Positions 29,267-39,215 of a stretch of DNA of 64,000 nucleotides are shown here, in pieces. The notes under the pieces were generated by a model, which was not told the origin of the DNA, made no database searches, and saw only the letters and a list, made by a program, of their open reading frames with translations. Numbering within the stretch: position 1 is the first letter of the stretch; each line of letters opens with the position of its first letter. Made by a program: the position numbers and the translations under genes. Source of the DNA: Bacteroidia bacterium 43-41 (GTDB taxonomy: Bacteria > Bacteroidota > Bacteroidia > Bacteroidales > Dysgonomonadaceae); NCBI GenBank assembly GCA_001898165.1, contig MKTD01000041.1, positions 36,298-100,297 of the forward strand, given 5' to 3'.

Positions 29267-30255
29267 ACTTTATTAATCAATTGATTTGCAAACTGATGCG
29301 CATTCATCTGCATGGCATTGAATCTTGTTTGATTCCTTCCATTATACCTGATCTTCTCTTCATCTAAGAAATGCAACAATGACTGCATCAATAGATTTTT
29401 ACCCTCAGCATTCAAGCTGTACCCGTTCGTGATTTTATCTGTATGACTGTCATTTACCTTTTTTGCTGAAAAGAGTTTAAAAACTACTTCCTCTGCATAA
29501 GACCGATATGGTTCGATAAAATCAAAAACCATACTTTTCATATTATAATCATCCCTATGCATAAATCCTACATAAGGATCAATCCCTGCAATCACCAATA
29601 CCTTTTCAACACGGCTGTATAAAACACCATAAGCATAGTTGAGAAAAGTGTTAAATTGATCTTTCGCAGGACGAAAACTACGCCCTTCAAATTGATACCG
29701 TTCCGCAACAAGAGAGCTTAATAGTCTAAAATATATACGTCCGCATGTTCCTTCCAGTCCACGAAGCGTATCGTCTATTTCATCTATTTTTGTTCCTTTC
29801 AACTCTCTTATTTTTATTTTGAGACTACTAATCGCATCAATCTTTTCCTGGATTAACTCTGCCGATGTGGACCTGTGGCTTTTCAATCGCTTTAAGAATT
29901 CAATTTGATTTTCGATTTTACTCGACAGCCAATTTTTTATCCAGTAAACTCCGGTTTCATTTAAACTGGCTTCAAGTTGCTGCTTCCTAATCTTCGACGT
30001 ACTTCCCGGCTTGCTGTGCCAGAATCGACCTATCGGCATTCCGTCGTATTCGAAAACAATAATATCAATATTGTTTTTCATGGCCAATATTATGGCATCA
30101 GTACTGAGGGCGGCGCCTTTGCTCATTAATATCGAAGTCACCTTCTGGCTTGCGAAATGGTGTTTTTGTTTTTCACCGTTTTTGGTCAGCGAAACTTCAA
30201 ACAAATCATCTTTCACATGGACATAAGTACCATAAGTATTGATAATTAACTGCAT
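29263..30255 (-). CDS. cas1: CRISPR-associated integrase Cas1 (type I-B)
   Basis: 330 residues. The metal-binding triad is visible: Glu in RGLEGTCGRIYF, His in GFMHRDDYNMKSMVFDFIEP and the Asp of the same segment (FDFIEPYR). N-terminal beta-domain contains VTSILMSKGAALSTDAI and FEYDGMPIGRFW, usual for this subtype. It catalyses spacer integration at the leader-proximal repeat. Starts 12 nt after cas6. Confidence 0.97.
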   Translation of the reverse strand: MQLIINTYGTYVHVKDDLFEVSLTKNGEKQKHHFASQKVTSILMSKGAALSTDAIILAMKNNIDIIVFEYDGMPIGRFWHSKPGSTSKIRKQQLEASLNETGVYWIKNWLSSKIENQIEFLKRLKSHRSTSAELIQEKIDAISSLKIKIRELKGTKIDEIDDTLRGLEGTCGRIYFRLLSSLVAERYQFEGRSFRPAKDQFNTFLNYAYGVLYSRVEKVLVIAGIDPYVGFMHRDDYNMKSMVFDFIEPYRSYAEEVVFKLFSAKKVNDSHTDKITNGYSLNAEGKNLLMQSLLHFLDEEKIRYNGRNQTRFNAMQMNAHQFANQLINKV

Positions 30256-30267
30256 AATCTTGGCTTA

Positions 30268-30924
30268 TTATAATTGACTGATAGTCCCATAACCTCGACT
30301 TACGGCTTTTCCTATTCCGGCCCATTCAGGTAGGTATGCATTTGTGGTAAACCGGCCAGTAAATGCAACCATGGACTTATTTTTAAATTGCGTCTGCTTT
30401 TCTTCCACTTGTGCTATAGCCATAATACGTTCAACCACCCGAAAAGAAAGACCTTTATAGAAACTTAAAATATTGTTTTGAAGTTGATGGTTCAGAAAGA
30501 TTTTTTTCTCTTTCTCGTCAAGTAGGGAATACTTCCTGAAATTTTCTTGGTTTAAAGCCATCCAAAGTGTTTCAAAAGAGTAATTATACAATTGTTGATT
30601 CACTGTTAACGTGCATTGTGTCTGATGAATGTTTTTCGCCAACACCGGAAAATATTGTCCATCAATATTCAATTCACGAATCTTCAAAAATAATGAAACC
30701 AACAATTCGGCTCCTTCCTCAAAGCCTACCAGCACAGGACAACTGCTGATCACCTTATATTGAACCAGTGGATAGGCATACCGAGTAGAACCATCCATGT
30801 AATGATTATGAAGTAATGGAGAATACTCTTTAAACAAGTTTCCAAAATATCCCCGCAACTTGTGAGCATCCCTTGTCTTTAACTGTATATCAGGAAATTG
30901 TATGATCGTTTGAGTGATTTGCAT
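30268..30924 (-). CDS. cas6: Cas6 family crRNA-processing endoribonuclease (functional copy)
   Basis: 218 residues, shorter than the usual I-B Cas6. The C-terminal glycine-rich loop is present (GIGKAVSRGYGTISQL) after FKNKSMVAFTGRFTTNAY; His residues in the N-terminal RAMP fold (SPLLHNHYMDG) could be catalytic. It would cut the 37-nt repeat to leave the 8-nt ATTGAAAC handle. It sits between cas3 and cas1 and not at the head of the operon, where a broken cas6 of another lineage remains. Confidence 0.8.
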   Translation of the reverse strand: MQITQTIIQFPDIQLKTRDAHKLRGYFGNLFKEYSPLLHNHYMDGSTRYAYPLVQYKVISSCPVLVGFEEGAELLVSLFLKIRELNIDGQYFPVLAKNIHQTQCTLTVNQQLYNYSFETLWMALNQENFRKYSLLDEKEKKIFLNHQLQNNILSFYKGLSFRVVERIMAIAQVEEKQTQFKNKSMVAFTGRFTTNAYLPEWAGIGKAVSRGYGTISQL

Positions 30925-30933
30925 AATTAGGAT

Positions 30934-33348
30934 TTAAATTGATACCACCGTTTCATTAATATTGTAACCAGTATTTACTTTTGTGTCCTCAGATGAATAT
31001 GAGTAAAATATCGAAGGTTGTTCCAACTTTGATAAATAAAACCCATATATCTGCTCAGAGTCAAAATTAATTCGCGATTCTCCATACGAAATGGGTACAT
31101 TGATCACATAGTCGTAAAATACGGATTTAAACGAAGCAAATTGTGCCTTTCTCTCCCACGGAGTTAATTCTTCTTTGTCGTAAAGATCTACATACATTTC
31201 CCAAACCTTCTGCGATTCTTCGTTTAGCTGAATAAAGACAGGCTCGCATTGTCTTTCCGCTATAAGCTTAAGGTCCACTTGTGCAAACTGTAAACCAAGT
31301 ATGGCACTAAGCAAATCAGAAGAAGTTTCATCGGACTGTTTCCTTACCTCCTTATAATAACGATCGATCAAATCCAGATAATTTTTTTCTTCGAGCAGTT
31401 CAATTCCGGATAGTGTATTTTTCGTCTTCAACATCAAGTCTGATCCATAGATACGATGTGTAATTTTCCGATGGATTCCATCTATATCGTAAAGGAAAAT
31501 GTCCGAGACACATTCTTTTTCATTATATCGATTTGCCCGACCGGCAGACTGAATAATTGAATCAATAGGAGAAAGTTGTCTGAAAATAGTGTCAACAGAA
31601 ATATCAACTCCGGCTTCTATTAATTGAGTGGAGACAATTATCTTGCGTTTTCCATCCTTTTTTTTGATCTTACGAATGATCTCTTTTCGCTCATACGGAG
31701 TTATTAATGTGGAAAGGAAATAGAATTCAGTGTCTCTTGTATATTCTATATCATTTTTTGTTAATAGCTCAAAACAATCTCGTGCTGCTTTCTTGGTATT
31801 CATAATCACAAGTACATCCTTAGCAGGCTCATCACAAATATATTCTGAAATTGTATTGATGAATGAATTCAATGAGACCGGCTCTTTTTTATAATGCAGT
31901 CGAGTACGATTAAACACCTGAAAATATTTCCTGTAAACAGGTACTAGCTCCGTAATATCTTTTCCCGGTGTGAAAATTAATGGCTGAGTTGCTGAAATAA
32001 GTACAAAATACATATTCAATGATTCTCCAAGCGATATAAATGTCTTCCTCACTGTTTCCCATAGTTCGTAAGGAATAGTCTGTATCTCATCAAGCAAAAC
32101 TATGGCATTCTTCAGATTAGTTAGCTTCATCAGCTTGGTCTTATCCATCGAAAGAACAGTTTCCAGAAATTGCACAAAAGTGGTAACAATGGTTTCCGAC
32201 TGCCATGTTTCAATCAAAAACTGACTTTTATCAAAGTCGTAAACTCTTTCCGAACCGTCTTTGTAGCGAGGTTCGCTTAAATGATGATGTTTCAGTAGAA
32301 CTTCACTGGAGTCAGTTTCCAGTACCTGCTGGTAAACATCATAATTTTGGTCTATTATAGAAGTATATGGGATGACAATTGCTATTTTCGCATCGAAATT
32401 ACCGGTCAACTTCCTGATTTGTTCCGCTACAGCGTATGCTATAAGGGTTTTCCCTAATCCTGTAGATAAGGTGATTGAATAGAGATGTTGTTCTGGAGTG
32501 AAAACTTCCTCCAAATGTTGGAGTGTTTTGAAATATACTTCGTTCTTGATCCGGTTAATTTCTGACTGAGGCTGATTAAATCCATTTACTTCCCTAAAAC
32601 GGCTTAAACAGTGAGCTATGTTTGTGGTCCTGCCTCTCGCTTCTACATCCCGAAGAATAACGTCATTTTTGTCTGCATACATCAAGGTTGAATAGATAAC
32701 CTGAAAAAGGTTAAACAAAACCATACGTGACTTTTCATCAAGTTTAGAATAATTAAACTTAAAAAAGATACGAAAATCGCTCAGATTCCGTTGAAAGGTG
32801 TTACTATCCCAAAATGCCAAAAACTCTTTCCATGTAACTCTAACCGGATCACTACTAAACAAACTCAAGACAATTGATTCAATGGAAACTTTATCAATGC
32901 TTCTGATTTGTTCTGAAAGATATTCAATGTCATCATTGGAGAATAACACTTCCCTCTCCAGATTATCGATATTACCGTGGTGACGTTTTACCGCAATAAA
33001 CACCAAAACAGGGACTAAATCCAAGAGAAGTTTATCGCTGACTTGTTGTTCACAGTACCGGGTTGCAACAAAGTATGCAAAAACAGAGGATAATAGAGAA
33101 TGGTTTTTCAAATTGCTGTGTATCTCTTCCGGATTTCGAATATAATCCTGAAAATAATCCATCGCCTTGGCAATGTCATGAGAGACTGCAGCAATCCATA
33201 CCAAATCGGTGAGTTGCCGGTTCGTTATTTCAGTATTTCCTAAGACAAAACGATACCCCTTTCCATCCACTACACTTGTTGAAATAGAGGCCACTTTGAA
33301 TAAGTGATCAATAAGCAGTTTATCCGAATGTGATAATATATCTCTCAT
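30934..33348 (-). CDS. cas3: Cas3 nuclease-helicase (HD and DExH domains fused)
   Basis: 804 residues. N-terminal HD nuclease: LTDLVWIAAVSHDIAKAMDY holds the HD pair and NHSLLSSVFAYF a later His. Helicase: Walker A STGLGKTLIAYAVAEQI (near 295), Walker B LLDEIQTIPYE, motif III ISATQP, motif VI QSAGRANR. It is recruited by Cascade to unwind and degrade target DNA. All visible catalytic residues are intact. A 99-bp gap separates it from cas5 upstream. Confidence 0.96.
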   Translation of the reverse strand: MRDILSHSDKLLIDHLFKVASISTSVVDGKGYRFVLGNTEITNRQLTDLVWIAAVSHDIAKAMDYFQDYIRNPEEIHSNLKNHSLLSSVFAYFVATRYCEQQVSDKLLLDLVPVLVFIAVKRHHGNIDNLEREVLFSNDDIEYLSEQIRSIDKVSIESIVLSLFSSDPVRVTWKEFLAFWDSNTFQRNLSDFRIFFKFNYSKLDEKSRMVLFNLFQVIYSTLMYADKNDVILRDVEARGRTTNIAHCLSRFREVNGFNQPQSEINRIKNEVYFKTLQHLEEVFTPEQHLYSITLSTGLGKTLIAYAVAEQIRKLTGNFDAKIAIVIPYTSIIDQNYDVYQQVLETDSSEVLLKHHHLSEPRYKDGSERVYDFDKSQFLIETWQSETIVTTFVQFLETVLSMDKTKLMKLTNLKNAIVLLDEIQTIPYELWETVRKTFISLGESLNMYFVLISATQPLIFTPGKDITELVPVYRKYFQVFNRTRLHYKKEPVSLNSFINTISEYICDEPAKDVLVIMNTKKAARDCFELLTKNDIEYTRDTEFYFLSTLITPYERKEIIRKIKKKDGKRKIIVSTQLIEAGVDISVDTIFRQLSPIDSIIQSAGRANRYNEKECVSDIFLYDIDGIHRKITHRIYGSDLMLKTKNTLSGIELLEEKNYLDLIDRYYKEVRKQSDETSSDLLSAILGLQFAQVDLKLIAERQCEPVFIQLNEESQKVWEMYVDLYDKEELTPWERKAQFASFKSVFYDYVINVPISYGESRINFDSEQIYGFYLSKLEQPSIFYSYSSEDTKVNTGYNINETVVSI

Positions 33349-33447
33349 GACAGTTAATCGATTTTATACAAATAAAACACAATACACATCAAAACGACAC
33401 ATCATGAAAGGATAAAACCAGACGTCTGCCCTGTTATATTTATCCTT

Positions 33448-34203
33448 TTACAAAAATAAGATGTTACCTATTCCATCAATCAATACATATTCCGATACAC
33501 GCACATGCAAAGGATTGCCATTTTTTTCAATCAATACTTCCGAATATTCTAATATCTCACGGTCGCGATTCATCGCAATGGGCATATTATTAGCCGAATA
33601 AAAAAGTTCTGCTTGAAACTCCACAGGCGCTTCACCCACTAATTTTGACATATTCACCGCTGTAATGATTTCTGTAAATTCATTGTCGGAAACTCTTTCG
33701 CATGCCTGAGCTCGTTGAATAAAATCAATTTGGGCGGTAAATTGTGCCAATCCCAAATAAGGAGTAAAATGATGCTTTTTATTTGCAATCCGTTCTGAGA
33801 GTTCTTCAAACTTGTCTTGATTATCCATTGCCAGATAGATGCGATAATGAGGATCTTTCAACAGCTCAAACTCAATCTGGGTACGCCCGGCACGGGTTAA
33901 ATCATAAAACGAACCTTTGGTGTTAATCAGGTTGAATCCAACATTTTCTTTCTTCACAGGATTAATAATCTGCACTGCCACACCGCTCTGTTCCTTTGAA
34001 AAAAACTCCTGTACCGGTTCAGCACCTTCAGGATAAAGACCATCGCAAATCTCTCTTTCCATTCCCAAGATAGCGCCCAGCATTCCGGCAATCGCGGTAC
34101 GGGTGGGTATAGAATACGTGAGCGGCGAGGTCGTAGTATTGTACTTTCGGAAGTGCCCGTATTCGCCCTTAATGTCGAAAATAAGCAATTCCTTATAATT
34201 CAT
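33448..34203 (-). CDS. cas5: Cas5 Cascade subunit (type I-B, Cas5b/h)
   Basis: 251 residues from MNYKELLIFDIKGEYGHFRK; an ATG 18 nt upstream is less likely since the family begins close to the first beta-strand. YSIPTRTAIAGMLGAILG is the Cas5h signature after the first strand. It caps the crRNA 5' handle in Cascade. It overlaps the cas7 3' end by 11 nt. Confidence 0.92.
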   Translation of the reverse strand: MNYKELLIFDIKGEYGHFRKYNTTTSPLTYSIPTRTAIAGMLGAILGMEREICDGLYPEGAEPVQEFFSKEQSGVAVQIINPVKKENVGFNLINTKGSFYDLTRAGRTQIEFELLKDPHYRIYLAMDNQDKFEELSERIANKKHHFTPYLGLAQFTAQIDFIQRAQACERVSDNEFTEIITAVNMSKLVGEAPVEFQAELFYSANNMPIAMNRDREILEYSEVLIEKNGNPLHVRVSEYVLIDGIGNILFL

Positions 34204-35107
34204 CTTTGATGATATTATCAATTAGTTCACCATTATGGATCATTGCCAGTCTTGAATCAACTCTCAAGCTTATGTCTGCAATCTTTTCCTTATTTTGTTT
34301 CAAAACTGCAATCAATTCCGATACATCGAGCTTGAAGTCCTTTGTACTGCGAACCTGTATTTCGTTCTTTTCTCCACAATCTAGTTTCAACCTTTGGCGC
34401 AAGTTGCCAATATAAAACGGATCCTTATAGTCTATTGCGAGTAAAAACAACGGTGATTGTCCGAACTTAGAACGGGAAATAAGATTTTTTGTTCCTTCCC
34501 AAATTCCTTCCAATAGCAAGGCTTTGTCGTCCATATTCATTCTGGAATATTGTGCCGACTTCTCATTAATTACTCCGTTAAAACCGATGATTGCATAAGG
34601 TATTTTGTATTCTGTACGGAAAGTAGCCTGTACTTTTTTTTCTCCTGACGCAAAAGCTCCAGTACCTTGCTCCTCAATTATTTCGGTTTTGTTCAATGAT
34701 TTTCCCATCTGAAATTGTACCGGCCCAATATAAGTGATGGAATCGTTCGACAGAGGTATTACTCCACCAAATACCCGAACATCAATACATTTCTCCAGAA
34801 TGATGTCGGCCTGCTCCTGAAAATCTTTTGCTCGGCGTTTTCCATCTTTAATGTATTGTTTGTCTCCATCCAAATATGTTGTCTCACGAACAAATACATC
34901 CTGCATATCTTCCAGCCCGTTAAAGCCCTTATACTCGTACCAATAGTCGCGGATGGTACGTTTCAGCCGCACATCCGACACAAGGACCGTACTGCTTTCG
35001 GTGTCGAAACGAGGGCGATTTTCATTCAACGGATCACCGTTAGGATTCGCATTTTCAATATCATAAAGGAACAAAAGTTCACTGCGGTTATTAATTATTT
35101 CACTCAT
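34193..35107 (-). CDS. cas7: Cas7 Cascade backbone subunit (type I-B, Csh2)
   Basis: 304 residues of the Csh2/Cas7b family: LLFLYDIENANPNGDPLNEN and TVLVSDVRLKRTIRDYWYEY are diagnostic; FGGVIPLSNDSITYIGPVQF follows. Several copies coat the crRNA. It starts 19 nt after cas8. Confidence 0.95.
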   Translation of the reverse strand: MSEIINNRSELLFLYDIENANPNGDPLNENRPRFDTESSTVLVSDVRLKRTIRDYWYEYKGFNGLEDMQDVFVRETTYLDGDKQYIKDGKRRAKDFQEQADIILEKCIDVRVFGGVIPLSNDSITYIGPVQFQMGKSLNKTEIIEEQGTGAFASGEKKVQATFRTEYKIPYAIIGFNGVINEKSAQYSRMNMDDKALLLEGIWEGTKNLISRSKFGQSPLFLLAIDYKDPFYIGNLRQRLKLDCGEKNEIQVRSTKDFKLDVSELIAVLKQNKEKIADISLRVDSRLAMIHNGELIDNIIKDEL

Positions 35108-35126
35108 AATGGATGTTTTAAAAAGG

Positions 35127-37001
35127 TTATGACTCTATTTCGTTGTTATTATCTTTATTCTCATTTTTAAACCTGCGTCCCATCTCAAGACCGGCAACAA
35201 AGTAGAACGAAAGCTCGTTGTTGCTCATTGATACCATCTCTTGTTTGTTGATGACGAAATATTGGCTGATTACTTCGCGCAGATCGGAATAGACATAAAA
35301 ATTCTTCTGGTATTTTTGTATTTTGTCCAAAGCTTCCGTATATACCTGCATCAGTAGTTCCGGATTTAACTTAAATCCGCGCAGTTTATTTTCAAACGGT
35401 GTACTGTTCAGGTTACTGTATTGTATATCAAAAAGGAAGCGCACTAAAATACCCACTGCAAATATTCCTACTTTAATATCGCTGTCGAGAAAACTTTTGT
35501 TACTTTTCACAAACCGGTTAAACGCATCGATATTAAAACGACCGATTCTTTTTTCATACGCCATTGTGTCCATATAGTTATAATTTTTATTGTTTTGTGT
35601 GATTCCAAGTCCTTGTAAATAAATAATTAGAGCCATAGCCTCCAATACGGTTCTCATTGTTGACTTCGTTAATTTACCCCTTGCATGGGATTCGTTATAA
35701 TTATTCCGAATCACCGAGATGATCCTCTCAAACAAAAAATCTTTCGAAATAGGTTTTCCAAGAAATATGCTTTGAACAACATCGAGAAATTTATCCCCAA
35801 AAAAATCAGACACGATTCTAAATGAAAATTTCAGATCTTGTATTTCCTTTTCTTTGATGATGGCATTTTTGAATAAGGGGTTTCGATTGATGATTTCAGG
35901 CTCCTGAACGAATAGTCGGTTAAACCTTGAAGGCAATAACTCCTCGAGCATCAATTCAATGCTGATGGCTTCAGTTTTTTTGTCTTCGGAATAGAAAAGC
36001 ATATCGACATAAAAATAATTGCCTTGTTGAGCAATGATTTTTTGAACGTATTCTTCTGAATTTGAGCGCCCTTCTTTCGATTGTTTTTTTTCCCGGGCTG
36101 TAGCAAATGCATCCTTCAACAATTCCACAATCATTGCAAGATCTTCCCGGCTATTGTGCAATATAGGATGCGGTACGAGCAGAAACTCATGACCATAGAA
36201 ATAACCGGACAGGTGCTGCTTAATGTATTTTTTTCCATATTCAAGTGCCAACGCTTCTTTCGACGATACCGGATAGTTTCGCCAAAACTTCTCTTTGTTA
36301 AAGAAACCGCTGATAAAGCCTGGTTTGTCGGGACTGGAATATTTAAACGGTGCTGCGAAACCATAAATTTCATCTGCCACTTCACCTGTTACAGAACATA
36401 CGGCATGGGTAGTTCGGGATTTAGTTCCATTATGATCATATTTTTTTTCTGACCCCGAATCAAGTAAAATATCCCGAACCAATTCAAAATCATTTAAATA
36501 TAAATCAACATCTTTATGGATACATAACGATATTCCTGTGGTAGTTTGCTCCTCTCTGGTTGCATTGTTGAAATAATCTTTTACTTGTGAAGCGATTAAG
36601 GCTTCATTTCGTAAAAATTCAGATTCAACAAGTTTAAACAGTTGGCTCTCTTCGTGATTTAAAGATGTAAGCTTTTTAAACTGTGCCTCTTTAATATTTT
36701 GAAGCTTTTTATCGGGAGGATTACTCAGTTTCGTCGTGATTGTAACATCTCCACCACGTGAGCTTCCTTTTCGGTAAGCATACTTATGGTAATTTTCCGA
36801 ATCTTTTTTTACTTTTTCAATATCTATTCCCCGATAGATACAAACCAATCCGTCCACACTGTTATTTATATCGAACATCAACAACAACATTTGATAATCC
36901 TTTCCCGGGAACATATTCTCGATGTACAGGTCCACTGGATCAAGGTCATCTTTTTGTTCCAATTGCCAGTGTCCGATTACAGATATAGATCTATCGTTCA
37001 T
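35127..37001 (-). CDS. cas8b: Cas8b large Cascade subunit (Csh1/TM1802-like)
   Basis: 624 residues, large-subunit size, first intact gene of the operon and directly before Csh2-type cas7, the usual cas8b place. TTHAVCSVTGEVADEIYGF lies where Csh1 proteins often have a CxxC zinc finger; here only the first Cys remains (CSVT). Later FKLNPELLMQVYTEALDKIQ is a helical C-terminus like other Cas8b. It recognises the PAM and recruits Cas3. Assignment rests on position, size and general similarity. Confidence 0.85.
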   Translation of the reverse strand: MNDRSISVIGHWQLEQKDDLDPVDLYIENMFPGKDYQMLLLMFDINNSVDGLVCIYRGIDIEKVKKDSENYHKYAYRKGSSRGGDVTITTKLSNPPDKKLQNIKEAQFKKLTSLNHEESQLFKLVESEFLRNEALIASQVKDYFNNATREEQTTTGISLCIHKDVDLYLNDFELVRDILLDSGSEKKYDHNGTKSRTTHAVCSVTGEVADEIYGFAAPFKYSSPDKPGFISGFFNKEKFWRNYPVSSKEALALEYGKKYIKQHLSGYFYGHEFLLVPHPILHNSREDLAMIVELLKDAFATAREKKQSKEGRSNSEEYVQKIIAQQGNYFYVDMLFYSEDKKTEAISIELMLEELLPSRFNRLFVQEPEIINRNPLFKNAIIKEKEIQDLKFSFRIVSDFFGDKFLDVVQSIFLGKPISKDFLFERIISVIRNNYNESHARGKLTKSTMRTVLEAMALIIYLQGLGITQNNKNYNYMDTMAYEKRIGRFNIDAFNRFVKSNKSFLDSDIKVGIFAVGILVRFLFDIQYSNLNSTPFENKLRGFKLNPELLMQVYTEALDKIQKYQKNFYVYSDLREVISQYFVINKQEMVSMSNNELSFYFVAGLEMGRRFKNENKDNNNEIES

Positions 37002-37158
37002 ATTCTAAGGTTTGAAAAATTATACTCTCCGTCTCACATAAATGTCATACTATCCTTGTTATTGTGGAATAATTACATTTGCCCCATTCCTAATTTCAAC
37101 CTTTGTTATATTTAGACCGCAAATTATAGCGTCCCATGTTTTATTAAATTGGATGCCA

Positions 37159-37189
37159 CAAAGATAAAATGTATTTTGTCAATAAACAA
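37159..37189 (-). promoter_or_regulatory. promoter of the cas operon
   Basis: On the minus strand TTG (complement of 37187-37189), 20 nt, then TATCTTTG (37166-37159). The start would be near 37152, leaving about 150 nt of leader before cas8b. It lies downstream of the broken cas6, so the intact genes are driven without it. Confidence 0.65.
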
Positions 37190-37252
37190 GGATTTTATTA
37201 ATTTATTTTTATAGGAATGGGTAAATAGTTATTTTACAATAAAAAATAAATT

Positions 37253-37444
37253 TCATCCTCCAAAACTCTGAAAATAATCGTCCTTGGGGGCATCCTGCCC
37301 ATAGCCTTTCTCATGAAGGAAATGGGCAAAATCTTTGTCAGCATATCTCAATACCTTATAAATCCACGCACTGATGTAGTATTGATAATCCATGGGCAAC
37401 ATACGTTGCTTGGTGGTGCGGTTTAATGTAAGTCTGAATCTCAT
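37253..37444 (-). pseudogene. 5' fragment of a second, typical I-B Cas6
   Basis: 63 codons starting MRFRLTLNRTTKQRMLPMDY and continuing with YYISAWIYKVLRYADKDFA and FLHEKGYG, the N-terminal RAMP fold of ordinary Cas6 (about 240 residues). The frame stops at 37253; the catalytic and glycine-rich C-terminal parts are absent from the 250 bp that follow. Upstream of cas8b is the normal cas6 position in I-B operons, and this fragment is unlike the cas6 at 30268-30924. Confidence 0.8.
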
Positions 37445-37484
37445 GACACTATTAATTGAATAGAGAACAAAGAAAAAGCAACAG

Positions 37485-37503
37485 TTTGACACCTTATGTC
37501 AAA
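37485..37503. promoter_or_regulatory. perfect inverted repeat TTTGACA-N5-TGTCAAA
   Basis: Seven-bp arms, 41 bp upstream of the broken cas6 start. It may be an old operator of the ancestral cas operon or part of a -33 region; no function can be shown. Confidence 0.4.
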
Positions 37504-37900
37504 AAAATAATTTTTTATTTTATTATGTATTTTTAGTAATTTGCATGATTCACATTAGTATAGAATATTTGCAACCAGCTCGTTAATTCTCTAAAATTAA
37601 CGGTTTCTCAAGACACGATTTTTGTTGTAACAGTTCGAACACGATTGAATTTTATTTAAGCACCTAAAGTTATAAATTTTTTCAACAACAGACAAAACAA
37701 AATACTGGAAATCAGCAATAAAATTATTTGGAATACGAATTGCAGCGTTAACATAACGTAGTACAGCCAGATTTATCGCAAAACAAAATGTTTTGGTAAA
37801 TTTAATTAGTAACTGCAACTAAATAAGATTAAGAAGAGGGAGATGTCCCCTTTCGGGAATTGGTCCAAGAAAACAGGCATTGGCGTAAAACAACGCTGTT
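37504..37900. other. intergenic region between the island and the porin gene
   Basis: AT-rich, no convincing gene. It holds a hairpin CGTTAATT...AATTAACG at 37581-37602 and a weak AAAACA...TGTTTT hairpin near 37880-37895, just after the porin stop, which could be its terminator. A 73-codon frame here shows no protein-like features. Confidence 0.4.
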
Positions 37901-39115
37901 TTAATAAAGTATTATTTGCTTCTTATAGCGCTTCGAAAGTTCTATTTTCATTCCAACAGTAAACACACTTTGCTCTTTATCACCCAAAGCGGTTTTTCCA
38001 AACGACACTCTTTGCTCACTGTATAGCTGAATAAATTCTATGGGCTGATATACCACGCCCAGAATTAAATCATTTTTTCCAAACCCTGTATCAACAGGAT
38101 GTTGTCCCAGAATAGTCGCAACACCATCTGTGTTGGGAACGTATAAATTATAGCCTGCCAAAAAAGCAAATTTAGGTAGCTTATACTTCCCGAAGACCTC
38201 CACCCCTTTAGCATCAAATACTACTGTCGGGGTTGATTCTCCTAACACCGGGTCATTATAATGCCCTTGTGTAAAATCGCCGTTTTCCTGTAATATACCT
38301 ACAATACTAAAATCTATTTTCTTGCCAATATACCTCGTTCCCAAAGAGATATAAGTGGGATGGCCTGAAAGTCCCAATACTTTTCCGCTGTTTAAAAGGC
38401 TTTCGCTAAGAAAGGCCCGGTTATATGCCGCTCCTACATAAAATTCTTTTCCGGCCTCCACCTGAATCGATAAACCAAATCCATCTATAAATTTGTCATT
38501 ATTCCCTCCTCTTGCCTGAAGCTGAGCGCCGATATGCAGGGCCCCCTTTTGGTTTCGGTAGATAATGGATTGGTCTGCGCGCCCCGTCCCGTTCGCACCG
38601 CCGTCTGTTCCACCTATGAAAGTGGCAGAGGCTCTTCCTCCAAAGACATTAAACCGGTCTGTATAAGATGTTATATCATGGTAAACGCTCCATTGCTTTC
38701 CGATTGTAAAGGAGCCATATTTATCAAAGCCCACTCCTAAGTAGCCTAATCGATTTCCAAAAACCTGTTGCTTTTGTTCAGACTGGATTGTCAAAAATCC
38801 ACCGGAAAGATTCCCGTCAGCATTGAAGGAAGAACCGCCTCTGAACATATTTACCTGAACCTCCGCCCCTCCAATAAAAGTCAGTTTCCCTTTTTTAACA
38901 CTCAGGTCCATCCCGACCCTGGATGCATTCTCCTGAACTTCCATTTCACGATCATAAACGGCTATATGTCCTCGTAAGCCGGCATAAGGCCGTACAGATA
39001 TTTCTATGGAATCTTTGATATCCTGAGAATATGACATCGTCGGACAAAGGAAGAACAGTACACATATCGTTAAACAGGACCATTTAAGCATAATAATCTG
39101 ATTACAGTTTCTCAC
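37901..39115 (-). CDS. porin-like outer-membrane beta-barrel protein
   Basis: 404 residues (396 if the start is the Met at 39091, which gives the cleaner signal peptide ending PTMSYSQ). Alternating aromatic/polar strands such as LGVGFDKYGSFTIGKQWSVY and SLGTRYIGKKIDFSIVGIL, and a terminal strand ending in Tyr, fit a 16-strand Gram-negative porin. It would allow passive passage of small solutes or anions through the outer membrane. No pathway context; it is a single gene. Confidence 0.75.
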   Translation of the reverse strand: MRNCNQIIMLKWSCLTICVLFFLCPTMSYSQDIKDSIEISVRPYAGLRGHIAVYDREMEVQENASRVGMDLSVKKGKLTFIGGAEVQVNMFRGGSSFNADGNLSGGFLTIQSEQKQQVFGNRLGYLGVGFDKYGSFTIGKQWSVYHDITSYTDRFNVFGGRASATFIGGTDGGANGTGRADQSIIYRNQKGALHIGAQLQARGGNNDKFIDGFGLSIQVEAGKEFYVGAAYNRAFLSESLLNSGKVLGLSGHPTYISLGTRYIGKKIDFSIVGILQENGDFTQGHYNDPVLGESTPTVVFDAKGVEVFGKYKLPKFAFLAGYNLYVPNTDGVATILGQHPVDTGFGKNDLILGVVYQPIEFIQLYSEQRVSFGKTALGDKEQSVFTVGMKIELSKRYKKQIILY

Positions 39116-39215
39116 TTACTGCCTCTGTTTTACCCGACTCCCGGCAATGGCGGATAAATTGTGTGCAAATAAAAAAAGCACCTACAATTTAAATCGTAAG
39201 TGCTTGATTTTCAAG

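Noticed and set aside
37597..37818. 73-codon frame between the island and the porin gene
   Set aside because: No recognisable features, AT-rich, contains a hairpin; likely chance.
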